64,000 nt of DNA, from contig NZ_FMCH01000388.1 in assembly GCF_900091855.1 (NCBI RefSeq), forward strand, positions 84,927 to 148,926, read 5' to 3'. Position numbers and translations under genes: made by a program. Shown one piece after another: positions 28,372-37,156 of the stretch (positions are counted from its first letter, which is position 1; every line of letters starts with the position of its first letter). The notes under the pieces are model-generated. The model was given only the letters and a program-made list of their open reading frames with translations, was not told the origin of the DNA and did no database searches. Source of the DNA: Streptomyces sp. DvalAA-14 (GTDB lineage Bacteria; Actinomycetota; Actinomycetes; Streptomycetales; Streptomycetaceae).

Positions 28372-28633
28372 TGGGGATGTCCGGCTTCGCCGCGATGAGC
28401 ATGCTCCTGGGGATCACCACAAGGCGCTCGTCGGGCCCGATCGACACACCAGCCGGCAGCTTCGCTCCGAGAGAACTCGACAAGTCCCGCCCGATGACTG
28501 CGACATCGCCGTTGTCCAGCTCCCACATGTCGGGGCAGTCGGGGGTGTCAGAGGTGACTCCCAGTTCTTGCGGCGATTTGCCGATCCGCCGTAAGAATGT
28601 TGTCTCCGGATCTGCTTCCCACGATCTTGCCAC
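28364..28633 (-). CDS. Small hypothetical protein coupled to the DUF6879 gene
   Basis: 89 residues from a GTG at 28631-28633 with GGAGG five bases upstream; longer upstream frames have no ribosome site. The product reads VARSWEADPETTFLRRIGKS, then CPDMWELDNGDVAVIGRDL and DERLVVIPRSMLIAAKPD. The pattern 'specialised for one datum, W.L..GD.AVIG.d', followed by conserved 'vv.pr..l..A', is a recurrent partner of DUF6879 genes in actinobacteria. It may be the antitoxin or specificity partner of that gene, but this is a guess from pairing. Confidence 0.6.
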   Translation of the reverse strand: MARSWEADPETTFLRRIGKSPQELGVTSDTPDCPDMWELDNGDVAVIGRDLSSSLGAKLPAGVSIGPDERLVVIPRSMLIAAKPDIPSV

Positions 28634-28907
28634 AGCATCCTCCCTCGGCTCGGAGACCGAACGGAGCAAAGCTAGCACCGTGCGTGACCGTGGCGATCGG
28701 ATTTCGCAGGGGCTTCGCAAGGAACAGGCCATCTGTACCGTGCTGCTGTGCGGATCGGAACTTACTCTTCTTATCCCGTGCAGCCCCGACGTGCTCCCCA
28801 TGGGCGGAGACTTGTGAGCGGAGTCGGTGACGCGGAATCGCGGGTGTCGACGCCCGCGTGCCCTCTACGTAAAGTAGTCGTTGAGTCGCCTGGTTGGGGG
28901 GAGAGCC

Positions 28908-29321
28908 ATGGATCCGGAGATCACTTCACTTGCTCAGGGCGGCGGAGCCACCTTGGTCACCTTGATGGCGACTGACGCCTGGCAGGCGGCCCGCGAGGGG
29001 TTCGTCCAGCTGTGGCGGCGCATGCAACCCAACAGGGCCGAGGCGATCTCTGCGGAGCTGGACGCGGGGCACGCGGAGGTAGCGGCCGCGGTGGTGGTGG
29101 ATGACCAAGGGGTGCTGAGCGAGGTGCGCGCCGAATGGCAGGGCCGGTTGCGACGGTTGCTCGTCGGGCGGCCCGAGGCCGTCGCAGAGTTGCGCCGACT
29201 GCTGGACGAGATCGCCCCGCTGGCGCTGGCGGGCGTCCCTGCGGTCACGCAACGTGCAATCGCATCCGGACATGCCAGGATCTATCAGGCCGGTCGAGAC
29301 CAGCACATCACCGAACAATGA
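28908..29321 (+). CDS. Small partner protein of the STAND NTPase
   Basis: 137 residues from the ATG at 28908, preceded by GGGGGAG. The N-terminus has SLAQGGGATLVTLMATDAW, then a helical region (EAISAELDAGHAEVAAAVVV and EVRAEWQGRLRRLL). The C-terminus ends ARIYQAGRDQHITEQ. The next protein begins with a near copy of this last motif (GRVYQTTGDQHVTEHHHY), suggesting a shared beta-strand tag for assembly. The stop overlaps the next ATG (ATGA), so production is coupled. No enzyme motif is visible. Confidence 0.75.
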   Translation: MDPEITSLAQGGGATLVTLMATDAWQAAREGFVQLWRRMQPNRAEAISAELDAGHAEVAAAVVVDDQGVLSEVRAEWQGRLRRLLVGRPEAVAELRRLLDEIAPLALAGVPAVTQRAIASGHARIYQAGRDQHITEQ

Positions 29322-31480
29322 GCGGCGCCATGGACGGCCGCGCCCAGAACGACGGCCGTGTGTACCAGACGACCGGTGACCAGCACGTCACCGAACACCA
29401 CCACTACGCGGGCGGCGGGCCCGGTGCCGTTGGCGGACCCGACTCCGTCCGCCGCCCGGCGGTCGGCCGCACGCCCTTGGCTCTGCGCGACCGCAGCGAG
29501 GTCCTAGCGCGCTTACGTGAAGGTCTCACGTCAGGCCGAGGCGCCGAGGTGTACGTCCTGCACGGCATGGGGGGCGCCGGTAAGACCGCCCTCGCACAGG
29601 CGTTCTTCGACATCGCCACCGCCGAGTACCGCCGGGTGGGCCTCTGGGTCAATGCGGCCGACCGAGCCGCTCTACGGGCCGGCATGCTCGCTGCTGCGGC
29701 CGACCGAGGCGCCCTTGACGGCGAACTCCTGGCCGCCCACCAGGGACACCGTCCCGCAGCGGATCTCGTGTGGCACTACCTGGACCGGTCGGTTGAGCCG
29801 TGGTTTCTGGTGCTCGACAATGCCGACGACCCGGCCATCCTCCGCGACGGCAGTTGGCTGCGCGGCAGTCCGCGCGGCACGGTTCTGGTCACGACCCGCC
29901 GTGCGGCGGCCCGCTGGTGGCCTGGTGCTGAGTTGCAGCACATCGGCGTACTCCCACGTGAGGACGCTGCGCGTGTGCTGTGCGACCTCGCCCCGCACAG
30001 CGGCACTTTGGCGCAGGCAGCGGAAGTGGCTGACCGCTTGGGACGACTGCCTCTGGCGCTCACTCTTGCGGGCGGTTTTCTGGCCCATCAAGTAATCGAT
30101 CCCTGGACCATGGACCTGTACGGGCGCAGGCTCGAAGACGACGAAGCGGTAGAGCTCATCGATCAGGGGGCGGATGCCTTGACCGAAGAGGATCCTCGGC
30201 ATTTAGTCAGCCGAACCTGGCAGTTGACACTCGATTCGTTCGAGGAGCGTGGCCTGCCCGAGGCGGTCTCGCTGCTGAGGCTGTTAGCTCGGCTGGCACC
30301 CGAGCCGTTGCCCCTAACCGTGCTGAACGGCCCGGAAATCGCCGCGGTTCTCCCTCCGGCCCGCACCGAGACCGCGCTGGCAGCGCTGCTCGACCATTCG
30401 CTGACCCAACTGGTCGATCTCGGCGATCTGCGGTGCGCGCACAGCCACGGAGTGCTCCTCGACACTGTTGCGGCCGCAACACCTCCGAAGGACCTCGCCG
30501 TGATCAACGGGACGGCCGTCCGGTTGTTGGACGCGGCGGTACCCGCGGTACCGGCTGCCGGACCGTACGACCCCCGGCTACGGCTGCTCGCGACGCATGT
30601 CCTCGCTCTGCTGCGCAGGACCTCCGGACCATCCGACGTTGCGAACGCGTTGGCGGTCGCCACGCGCCTGGCCACGGCCCTCCACCGCACCGGGGACTAC
30701 CTGTCCGCCTGGGAGACGGCCAGCGCGGCGGCTGCCCTCGCGGCGACGACGCTCGGCGATGAGCACCGGTTGGTACTCGCCGCTTACGCCAGGACCGGAC
30801 GTTCGCTCTTCCGACTGGGGAGGTACGCGGAGGCGGAGCCGCTGCTCCGCCGTGTCCGTTCCGCGCAGCTGAGGCTGTTCGGGGCGGACGATCCCGACAG
30901 CCTGGACAGTGGTCAAGGGCTGCAACTCGTGCTCGGCAACCACGGCAAACGTGAGGAGGCCGTTGTGCTCCTCAGGTCGGTCGTGACCAGCCGGCAGGCA
31001 GTGTTGGGGGCCTGGCATCCTGCGACTCTGCGGTCGCGCGTCAGCCTGCTGGCGATGCTCACGGCAGGGGAGATCGCGACCGAAGCCGAGGCCGACGACA
31101 CGCTCCTGGCTATACCGCAGGATTGCGCCCTGCACCTGGGCCCCGACCACGCGGTCACCTTAAGCGCGCGGCACAACCACGCCCGCGCCCTGTTCGTCCT
31201 AGGCCAACATCGTTCGGCTGATGACGAGATCCGCCAGGTGGTCGCGGACTACCAACGGGTATTGGGGCCCGACTACCCGACTGTCCTCGCGGCTCGGCAG
31301 CTGCACGCCCAGACACAGGCGGCACTTGGGCATATGGACCTCGGAGTCGAGTTGATGACCGAGGTCGTCGCCGGACGCGAGCGCAACCTGGGTGCGGACC
31401 ACCACTTCACAGCGGTGAGCCGGGACCTGCTGGAGGAGCTCAGATCCGGGCGTTGGCGGCCACCACCACCGCCGGTTTGA
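29318..31480 (+). CDS. STAND (NB-ARC-like) NTPase with C-terminal TPR repeats
   Basis: 720 residues from the ATG at 29318 overlapping the upstream stop. The first 35 residues carry the motif shared with the partner protein. An NB-ARC-like NTPase follows: P-loop LHGMGGAGKTALAQ (residues 83-90 for the core), Walker B FLVLDNADDP, TVLVTTRRAAARWW sensor and GRLPLALTLAGGF. The C-terminal 300 residues are TPR-like (AAYARTGRSLFRLGRYAEAEPLLRRV and similar units), the usual ligand-sensing part. There is no N-terminal effector domain, so the small upstream protein may supply it. STAND NTPases of this layout serve in bacterial immunity and in signalling; I cannot tell which applies here. Confidence 0.85.
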   Translation: MSGAMDGRAQNDGRVYQTTGDQHVTEHHHYAGGGPGAVGGPDSVRRPAVGRTPLALRDRSEVLARLREGLTSGRGAEVYVLHGMGGAGKTALAQAFFDIATAEYRRVGLWVNAADRAALRAGMLAAAADRGALDGELLAAHQGHRPAADLVWHYLDRSVEPWFLVLDNADDPAILRDGSWLRGSPRGTVLVTTRRAAARWWPGAELQHIGVLPREDAARVLCDLAPHSGTLAQAAEVADRLGRLPLALTLAGGFLAHQVIDPWTMDLYGRRLEDDEAVELIDQGADALTEEDPRHLVSRTWQLTLDSFEERGLPEAVSLLRLLARLAPEPLPLTVLNGPEIAAVLPPARTETALAALLDHSLTQLVDLGDLRCAHSHGVLLDTVAAATPPKDLAVINGTAVRLLDAAVPAVPAAGPYDPRLRLLATHVLALLRRTSGPSDVANALAVATRLATALHRTGDYLSAWETASAAAALAATTLGDEHRLVLAAYARTGRSLFRLGRYAEAEPLLRRVRSAQLRLFGADDPDSLDSGQGLQLVLGNHGKREEAVVLLRSVVTSRQAVLGAWHPATLRSRVSLLAMLTAGEIATEAEADDTLLAIPQDCALHLGPDHAVTLSARHNHARALFVLGQHRSADDEIRQVVADYQRVLGPDYPTVLAARQLHAQTQAALGHMDLGVELMTEVVAGRERNLGADHHFTAVSRDLLEELRSGRWRPPPPPV

Positions 31481-31513
31481 CAGTGCACCTTGTGGATACC
31501 GCGGTGGCGCCGG

Positions 31514-33244
31514 TCACCTCCTTCGCATCGGCGCCTGGGTCGGCAGCGGGGAACGCGGCGCGGCAGGTGGCGGCGTCCGGGGCGGTTGCTGCGGCTCCGG
31601 TGCGTAAGTCGGGGCGGCCGGGAGGTTGGCGTGGTGGCGGAGTCGCCAGAGGAGGACGTCGCTGAGGGAGTCAGCGGTGTCGAGGGCGCGTTCGTCCGCA
31701 GCCCTGTGGAGAAGGGCGGTGAGGTCGTGGCCGGCGGCCTGGGCTTCGGTGAGGGTGGCGGCGAGGGCGGGCCAGTTGGGCTCGGCTTGGATGCGGGTGG
31801 CGTCGTCGGGCAGCACGCTGTGGAGGGCGCGGGTCGCCTGGTCGCGGGCTGGGGCGGGGAGTTGCTGGCCACGTTCGCGCATGGTGGCGACGGGAGTGCC
31901 GGCGGCGGCCTGGTAGGCGGCGCGGAGGTGGGTGGCGGTCTGGCGGGAGGCTGCGGCCTGTTGGGCGTGGCCGCGAGCGGCGTGCCAGTGGGCGGCCATG
32001 ACGGCGGCGGTGACGAGGATGCTGAGGAGCATCGCGGTGGCGCCCCCGTCTTCCCCCTTGCCGAGGGCCGGACCAGAGCGGACGAGGTCGCGGGCGGCCT
32101 GGCGTAGGGCCTGGTTGTGGGTGTTGCCGGCCTGGACATGGAAGCGGGTGCCGCGTTCGAAGGAGCGGGCAGCCTGCCGCAGTTCGGCGCGGGTGTTGAC
32201 GGGGGAGGTCTGGGCGAGAGCGTCGAGGACTTCGCCGACGCCCCCGAGTTGATCGGCAGTGGCCGCGTCGCCGCCGCCATCGACGCCGTCGCGGTTGCCG
32301 AGGGCCCGGAGGGCATGGGCCGTGGCGGCGGTGCCGATGCGGCGGGCGCGGGCGGGTCCGGTGCGCGGGGAGGCTTCGGCGGGGTCGTCGGGGGAGAAGG
32401 TGCTGGGCGCGAGGCGCTTGCGGATGCGGGGGAGGGAGAGGTCGGGGGCCAGTTCGGAGCCGGAGAACCAGATGGGCTGCTGGTCGCGGTTGCGGTCGCC
32501 GGGCAGCGCGACGCTGAAGCCGGTCAAGTCCCCCGAGGGGGCGAGCCGCTTGTTGATCCGGATGCCTTGCTCGGTGAGGCGGCGGAAGAACTCTTCTTCG
32601 GCGGACGCACCCGCCAGGACGCGGCGGACATCGTCGCGGAGCTGGTCGCGGGCGGGGCGTTCGAGGCCGCGGCGTTCGGCCTTCCGGCGCTCCGCGCTGG
32701 TGGCGCGTTTCGCCGCCGTGCCGTCCCCCGGTTGGAGTTCGCGCAGCCCGAGGTCCTTCTCGATGGCGCGAGCCTCGGCCTGGACGGCCCTCTTGTCGAA
32801 GTTCCGGCGGACGGTGTGGCCGTCCTCGCGGACGAGGGTGGCAGCGATGTGGATGTGGTCGGGCGCGTGGCGTACGGCGACCCAACGGCTGGCTTTGGCG
32901 TCGCCCTCGGGCACGATGCCGGCGGCGGCGACGATACGGCGGGCGATGCCGGCGGCCCACTCGTCGTCGGTCAGCTGACGATCGTCGAGGGCTGCGCGTA
33001 CGGAGCAGTGCCAGATGGTCGTCTTGGGGCGCTGCGTGCGAGGCAGCGACGTGACCGGCAGGTCAAGTTGACGGGCGAGCTTCGCGAGGGCCTCGCGGCT
33101 GGCGTGCGGGCCGGGGTCGGGGGCGAAGTCGTTCCAGGACGCGACCATGTGCTGGTCGGTGTGCTCGTTGGCCTTGCCGGGGCCGTACAGGTACGCGATC
33201 AGGCCGTACGTGCCGCCGGAGCCCTCGGTGATCTTGGGGATCAA
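31514..33244 (-). CDS. Relaxase/mobilization nuclease
   Basis: 576 residues. The N-terminal relaxase domain starts MIPKITEGSGGTYGLIAYLYGPGK, with a candidate catalytic tyrosine in the first 20 residues. It contains the metal-binding histidine motif RHAPDHIHIAATLVREDG near residue 150, as in MobA/VirD2-like relaxases of actinobacterial mobile elements. The C-terminal 300 residues are Ala/Pro/Arg-rich and helical, without a recognised domain. The gene starts six bases after the MobC-like gene and is the last of the leftward mobilization operon. It would nick oriT and lead transfer. I did not find an oriT by eye. Confidence 0.85.
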   Translation of the reverse strand: MIPKITEGSGGTYGLIAYLYGPGKANEHTDQHMVASWNDFAPDPGPHASREALAKLARQLDLPVTSLPRTQRPKTTIWHCSVRAALDDRQLTDDEWAAGIARRIVAAAGIVPEGDAKASRWVAVRHAPDHIHIAATLVREDGHTVRRNFDKRAVQAEARAIEKDLGLRELQPGDGTAAKRATSAERRKAERRGLERPARDQLRDDVRRVLAGASAEEEFFRRLTEQGIRINKRLAPSGDLTGFSVALPGDRNRDQQPIWFSGSELAPDLSLPRIRKRLAPSTFSPDDPAEASPRTGPARARRIGTAATAHALRALGNRDGVDGGGDAATADQLGGVGEVLDALAQTSPVNTRAELRQAARSFERGTRFHVQAGNTHNQALRQAARDLVRSGPALGKGEDGGATAMLLSILVTAAVMAAHWHAARGHAQQAAASRQTATHLRAAYQAAAGTPVATMRERGQQLPAPARDQATRALHSVLPDDATRIQAEPNWPALAATLTEAQAAGHDLTALLHRAADERALDTADSLSDVLLWRLRHHANLPAAPTYAPEPQQPPRTPPPAAPRSPLPTQAPMRRR

Positions 33245-33250
33245 CGACCC

Positions 33251-34435
33251 TTACCTCCGGACGATTTCGGAGGCGGCGGTGTCCACGCCGTCCAGGGCGT
33301 CACGAACCAGCTCCAGGGTGCGATGGGTCTGGTCGTGGAGGGAGTCGCCGGGGCGGAGGCGGGCCAGGACCTGGTTGAGGTTGTTGCCGACGGCGGCGAG
33401 TTGGCGGTTGGACTCCATGAGTTCTTCGAGTTGGCGGCGGGTGTCGGCGATGGCCGCCCTGGGGTCCGTGGTGCGTGCCGCGAGGAGCGCGGTTGCGGCC
33501 GCGTATCCGCCGGGTTTGAGGCGGCAGGCGGCGGCTGCGGTGGTGAGGTCGGCCCATTCGCCGTCGCTGAAGCAGGGGTGCGTGCGGTTTCGGCGTGGTT
33601 CGTTCATCCGCCGGCGGTGCTGGTGGGCGATTTCGGCGGCCGGGGGCGGGCCGGCCGAAGGGGAGCGGGACGGCGGTACCGGTTCGGGGTGGGGGATGGC
33701 GAGGACGGCGGCGTCAACATGCTTTACGGCACGCGTGATGCGTTCCAGGGAAGAGCTGGCCGGTTCGGGATTCGGCATGCCGCCGGAATTGAGGTAGCGG
33801 GCAAGCTGGTTGAGTCGGCTGCCGGTAGCGGCGAGTGCGCGGTTGGCCTCCATGAGACCTTCGAGGCGACGGCGTTCCTCGTCGATGCTGGTACGTCGAT
33901 CGGCTCGTGAGTAGGCGACGGTCGCGGCGGCGGTGAAGCCGCCGGGTGTGAGGTGGCAGTCGCTGGCGGCTGCGGTGATCTCGGTCCATTCGTCGTCGCT
34001 GAAGCAGGGGTTGACGCGGTGGGTGCGCGGTATGGCAAGGCGGCGTCGGTGGTGCGTGATGGCGTCGGCAACGGTGATCGGGGCGCCGGTTACCTCGGCG
34101 ACGGTGGTGGTGATCGCGGTGGTGCATACGTCGGCTGCTGCGGTGACGAGGGGGCTCGGTGCTGCGGTGGCGCGGTCGTACGTCCCCCTCGGCACCCCCG
34201 GGCCGTAAGCCGCCGAAGTCGACCGCCCCCTGGCGGCGGCTTCGGCCCGGCCCGCCACCCCTGGGGCGGACCGAACCCCGGGATGACTCATCCCCGGACA
34301 ACTTGCTCCGCCAGGTGCCGTCTTTCCGAACGTTCGCCTCCACGGGCCCTTCAGCTCAGGGGCCTTGGTGGTCTCGTGCGTCTTGTGCGCAGCGCTGTCG
34401 GGGGATTCGTCGGCGCGGTTTAGGTCCGGGGTCAC
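33251..34435 (-). CDS. MobC-like relaxosome protein with duplicated domain
   Basis: 394 residues from GTG 34433-34435 (GGAGAG four bases upstream). After about 130 low-complexity residues there are two copies of one module. The first has HRVNPCFSDDEWTEITAAAS, GGFTAAATVAYSRAD, LEGLMEANRALAATGSRLNQ and ITRAVKHVDAA. The second has NRTHPCFSDGEWADLTTAAA, GGYAAATALLAART, LEELMESNRQLAAVGNNLNQ and VRDALDGVDTA. Each module resembles the MobC-type accessory protein that helps a relaxase load at oriT. The duplication is clear by eye. It lies directly upstream of the relaxase gene, the usual partner. Confidence 0.8.
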   Translation of the reverse strand: MTPDLNRADESPDSAAHKTHETTKAPELKGPWRRTFGKTAPGGASCPGMSHPGVRSAPGVAGRAEAAARGRSTSAAYGPGVPRGTYDRATAAPSPLVTAAADVCTTAITTTVAEVTGAPITVADAITHHRRRLAIPRTHRVNPCFSDDEWTEITAAASDCHLTPGGFTAAATVAYSRADRRTSIDEERRRLEGLMEANRALAATGSRLNQLARYLNSGGMPNPEPASSSLERITRAVKHVDAAVLAIPHPEPVPPSRSPSAGPPPAAEIAHQHRRRMNEPRRNRTHPCFSDGEWADLTTAAAACRLKPGGYAAATALLAARTTDPRAAIADTRRQLEELMESNRQLAAVGNNLNQVLARLRPGDSLHDQTHRTLELVRDALDGVDTAASEIVRR

Positions 34436-34596
34436 GGCGCTCTCCGTTCAGGACATGGCGGATCTCGGGCTGCGGGTGGGGACCCCTCCCGTGTAGCAGG
34501 GATGCGATGGTCCGGCCGAAGCGCGGTTTGGAGGGACCGCCCTTCTGAGATAGGGCGGCCCCCGGAGACGCGGTGGTGCCGTCGGTTCAGGCCGGC

Positions 34597-35472
34597 TCAG
34601 TCGGTGGGTGGCCCGGGCTTCGTGGACCGGCTCTGCGACAGGCGGGTGAGGGCTTGGGTGATGCGGTCGTTTCCGGCGGACAGTCCGGCGGCCTGGATCG
34701 CCTCGCGGGCGGCGGTGCGGCTCACTTGGCCGGCATCGGGGTGGGCGGCGGCGATGATGGCGGCCAGGTCGTCGATGGTTGCGTCGGCTCGCCGACCCGG
34801 CCGGCCGGTACCGGTTCGTGCGCGCGAACGGGTCCGGTCGGTACCGCTGGTGGCCGTTTTGCGGCCGGGGATTCCGGCGGCAGGGGTCTCCGTCGTTGGC
34901 TGCTGGCGTATCTCCGTGTGGGATGCAGCCGATTCGGCGGCCGGAATCACCTCTGCAGCGGCCGGATTCGGGCTCGGCGTTCCGGCCGCCACCGATTCCG
35001 GCGAGTGGGACTGGGCGTGGCGGGTGACCAGGATGTGGAGGTGGGTGGCGCCGCCGAGGGCCATCGGGGCGATTGTGGACAGCACCGCGACGGTGTGGTT
35101 GCCGAGGACCAGGACGTGGGTGCCCGGAGTGTTCAGGCGCATGGAGTCCAGGGAGTTGGCCCACAGGCTGGCGGCGGTCGCGGCGGCGAAGGGGGTCCAG
35201 GCGTAGAGGCGGGCGCTAAGCGGGGCGTCGCGCAGGAGGAGGATCGCGCGGATGCCGTACGCGATGAAGCCGTCGATGACGACCGGGAAGAGGTAGCTGA
35301 GCTCGGGGCGGACGTGGGTGGCCAGGGCGATCTGGCGCAGGGAGTCGAAGGAAAGCACGCAGCCGCAGGCGCCTAGCAGAAGGATCGCGAGGCGGTCGTA
35401 CGGGAGCGAGCGGCGCCGTGGCCGGTTGGCTATTCGGTCGGCGTGCGTGGGCGGCGGGATGGGCGTGGGCAT
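34597..35472 (-). CDS. DUF2637 membrane protein of actinobacterial mobile elements
   Basis: 291 residues. The first 150 residues have four hydrophobic segments: RLAILLLGACGCVLSF, LSYLFPVVIDGFIAYGIRAI, ARLYAWTPFAAATAASLW and VLSTIAPMALGGATHLHILV. The pattern and the acidic/His residues match DUF2637. The C-terminal part is a Pro/Thr/Arg-rich linker followed by a small helical domain (TIDDLAAIIAAAHPDAGQVS). DUF2637 genes are common on streptomycete plasmids and integrative elements, near transfer genes. Cytoplasmic membrane location is expected; function unknown. Confidence 0.75.
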   Translation of the reverse strand: MPTPIPPPTHADRIANRPRRRSLPYDRLAILLLGACGCVLSFDSLRQIALATHVRPELSYLFPVVIDGFIAYGIRAILLLRDAPLSARLYAWTPFAAATAASLWANSLDSMRLNTPGTHVLVLGNHTVAVLSTIAPMALGGATHLHILVTRHAQSHSPESVAAGTPSPNPAAAEVIPAAESAASHTEIRQQPTTETPAAGIPGRKTATSGTDRTRSRARTGTGRPGRRADATIDDLAAIIAAAHPDAGQVSRTAAREAIQAAGLSAGNDRITQALTRLSQSRSTKPGPPTD

Positions 35473-35621
35473 GCAGAACTCCAGGCAGGGCGGGGGTGAT
35501 GCACGGCGCGGGTCGGCGCAGGCCGGGGCGTCACCCGGTTCGGGGGAGAAGGGCGCGCGTCAGGGCAGGGACGGCGCGAGGGCGGCTGTGAGCCGCGAGA
35601 AGTGCGTGTCCGCGGTGGGCG

Positions 35622-36560
35622 TCAGGCTCTTGCGGCGGCCAGTGCGGAGGGCCGGGGGCCGTGGAGGGCAGCGCGGACCAGGGCTCGGCCACGGGTGGCC
35701 GTGCGGGCGCGTTCGTCGAGGGCTTCGGGCGGGGTGGCGTCCAAGCCCGCGCAGGTGCGGCAGATGCCTTCGTGCGCGATCGGCCGTGCGCAGGCGGCGC
35801 ACTCGTGCTCGCGTTGCTTCGCCGATGCGGTGACCGGTTCGGGCGCCGGGGGCAACTTGCGGGTGAGGCGGTCGTGGAGGAGGGCCGGTGCGCTGTGGAC
35901 GTGTTCGGGCAGGCCGCTGAGTAGGGCCTGGGAAAGGTCGCGTGCACCGTGGCCGCGCTCCAGCCAGCGGGTCACCAGCGGCGCGAGCGCGATGGCCTCC
36001 GCCGTACCGAGGCGCAGGCGCGGCTCCGCCGCCGTCACGCGGTGCAGCAGGGCCGCAGCCTCGCCCACGCCCGCGTCCGGCGGTCCGGCGGGGGTGGCTT
36101 CGGCGCCGTGGGCTTTCTGCCGCCCTCCCGCGCCTGAGCCAGACTCGGCGTCGGGCGACGTCCGTTGCGCGGGGAGGGAGGGTTCTTTCCCACGGTCCTT
36201 TAGTGGGTGGGCGTCACGGGCGCCGTCAGCCGATCGACCGGAGCCCGGAAGTACGGTATTCGGCCCCACCTGCGGAGTGTCGTACACGTGGGTCTCGCTC
36301 ACGAATGTGCCGTCCGCGCGGCGTACCCGCTCGACGCGGTAGTAGCCGAACGCGGCCAGCTCGCGTAGGGCCTTCGCCACGGAGTGACGGCCCTGGGGGC
36401 TGGTGTCGGCCATCCGCCGGCCGTCCTCGCGCCAGCCGTCGGGCCGGGAGAGGAGGTCGGCCAGCAGGCCGCGGGCGGTGTAGGACAGCCGCCGGTCTTG
36501 CAGCAGCGTGTTGGGCAGGACCGTGAAGCCGCGCGCATGGCGGCTACGATGAATCTGCAT
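35622..36560 (-). CDS. Helix-turn-helix protein of plasmid/integrative-element type
   Basis: 312 residues from the ATG at 36560, with AAGGAG about a dozen bases upstream. The N-terminal winged helix-turn-helix contains GFTVLPNTLLQDRRLSYTAR, LLADLLSRPDGW and HSVAKALRELAAFGYYRVER. The middle is low complexity. The C-terminus has a zinc-ribbon-like CAACARPIAHEGICRTC. Proteins like this open mobilization or replication modules of actinobacterial elements and probably act in replication control or regulation. It is the first gene of the leftward operon leading to the relaxase. Confidence 0.7.
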   Translation of the reverse strand: MQIHRSRHARGFTVLPNTLLQDRRLSYTARGLLADLLSRPDGWREDGRRMADTSPQGRHSVAKALRELAAFGYYRVERVRRADGTFVSETHVYDTPQVGPNTVLPGSGRSADGARDAHPLKDRGKEPSLPAQRTSPDAESGSGAGGRQKAHGAEATPAGPPDAGVGEAAALLHRVTAAEPRLRLGTAEAIALAPLVTRWLERGHGARDLSQALLSGLPEHVHSAPALLHDRLTRKLPPAPEPVTASAKQREHECAACARPIAHEGICRTCAGLDATPPEALDERARTATRGRALVRAALHGPRPSALAAARA

Positions 36561-37156
36561 CGGGAGGTAGAGCTCCTTGTGCCGGACCCCGGAGCGTTGG
36601 CGCGCTGCCGGGGTCACCCTATTGAGTTGCTTGGTGACAGAACGTACCACGCAAGTCGACCAAGATCGACTGGTCTTGGGCGCCTTGTTGTTCGGCGGAA
36701 CGTTCCTTCCGTCAGTGATGAGGGAAGCCCGGACGGATGCGGTTCGGCTGGTACGGCACGTGCTCGGATCCACGTCCACGGTTCCCTCCCTTCGGTGGTG
36801 GGGCCGGTTGGATGGCCTTGGGGCTGCGCCGGGACAGTACATGCTTTTTCCGGACTGGCCTCTGGGGGCGCCTGCGATGCTGTTGGCACCTGGGAGTGCC
36901 CCGCCAGGCGAAGATCATCCAGAGCCGAGTGGGCCACTGCTGCCTGGCCCCAGCAGCGGCCGCTTTATCCGTCGGCTGAACGCTCGATGGGGACCCCGGC
37001 AACCGCGACGGCTCCGACAATCCCGAGGGGAGGTACGGAAGGGCGTGCCTCTGGACCGTCGACAGGACACCTGCTTCAACTGCTCGGGTAGCGACCGCTC
37101 GGCCTCCCCCCACCGGGAGCCCTGTCCTCCTGCGCGATCGCGACCGCGTTGAAAGA
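36561..37156. other. Region without a convincing gene
   Basis: About 600 bp upstream of the helix-turn-helix gene. A rightward frame (36577-37152) is open but has low-complexity composition and no ribosome site. The region may hold the promoter, and possibly an origin or oriT, for the mobilization operon. I saw no clear iterons. Confidence 0.4.

Noticed and set aside
30222..30234. A TTGACACTCGATT string resembling half of the island operator
   Set aside because: Only one half matches, and it lies within the STAND NTPase coding sequence.
36577..37152. A rightward open frame of about 190 codons
   Set aside because: Low-complexity composition, no ribosome site and no match to any family I know.
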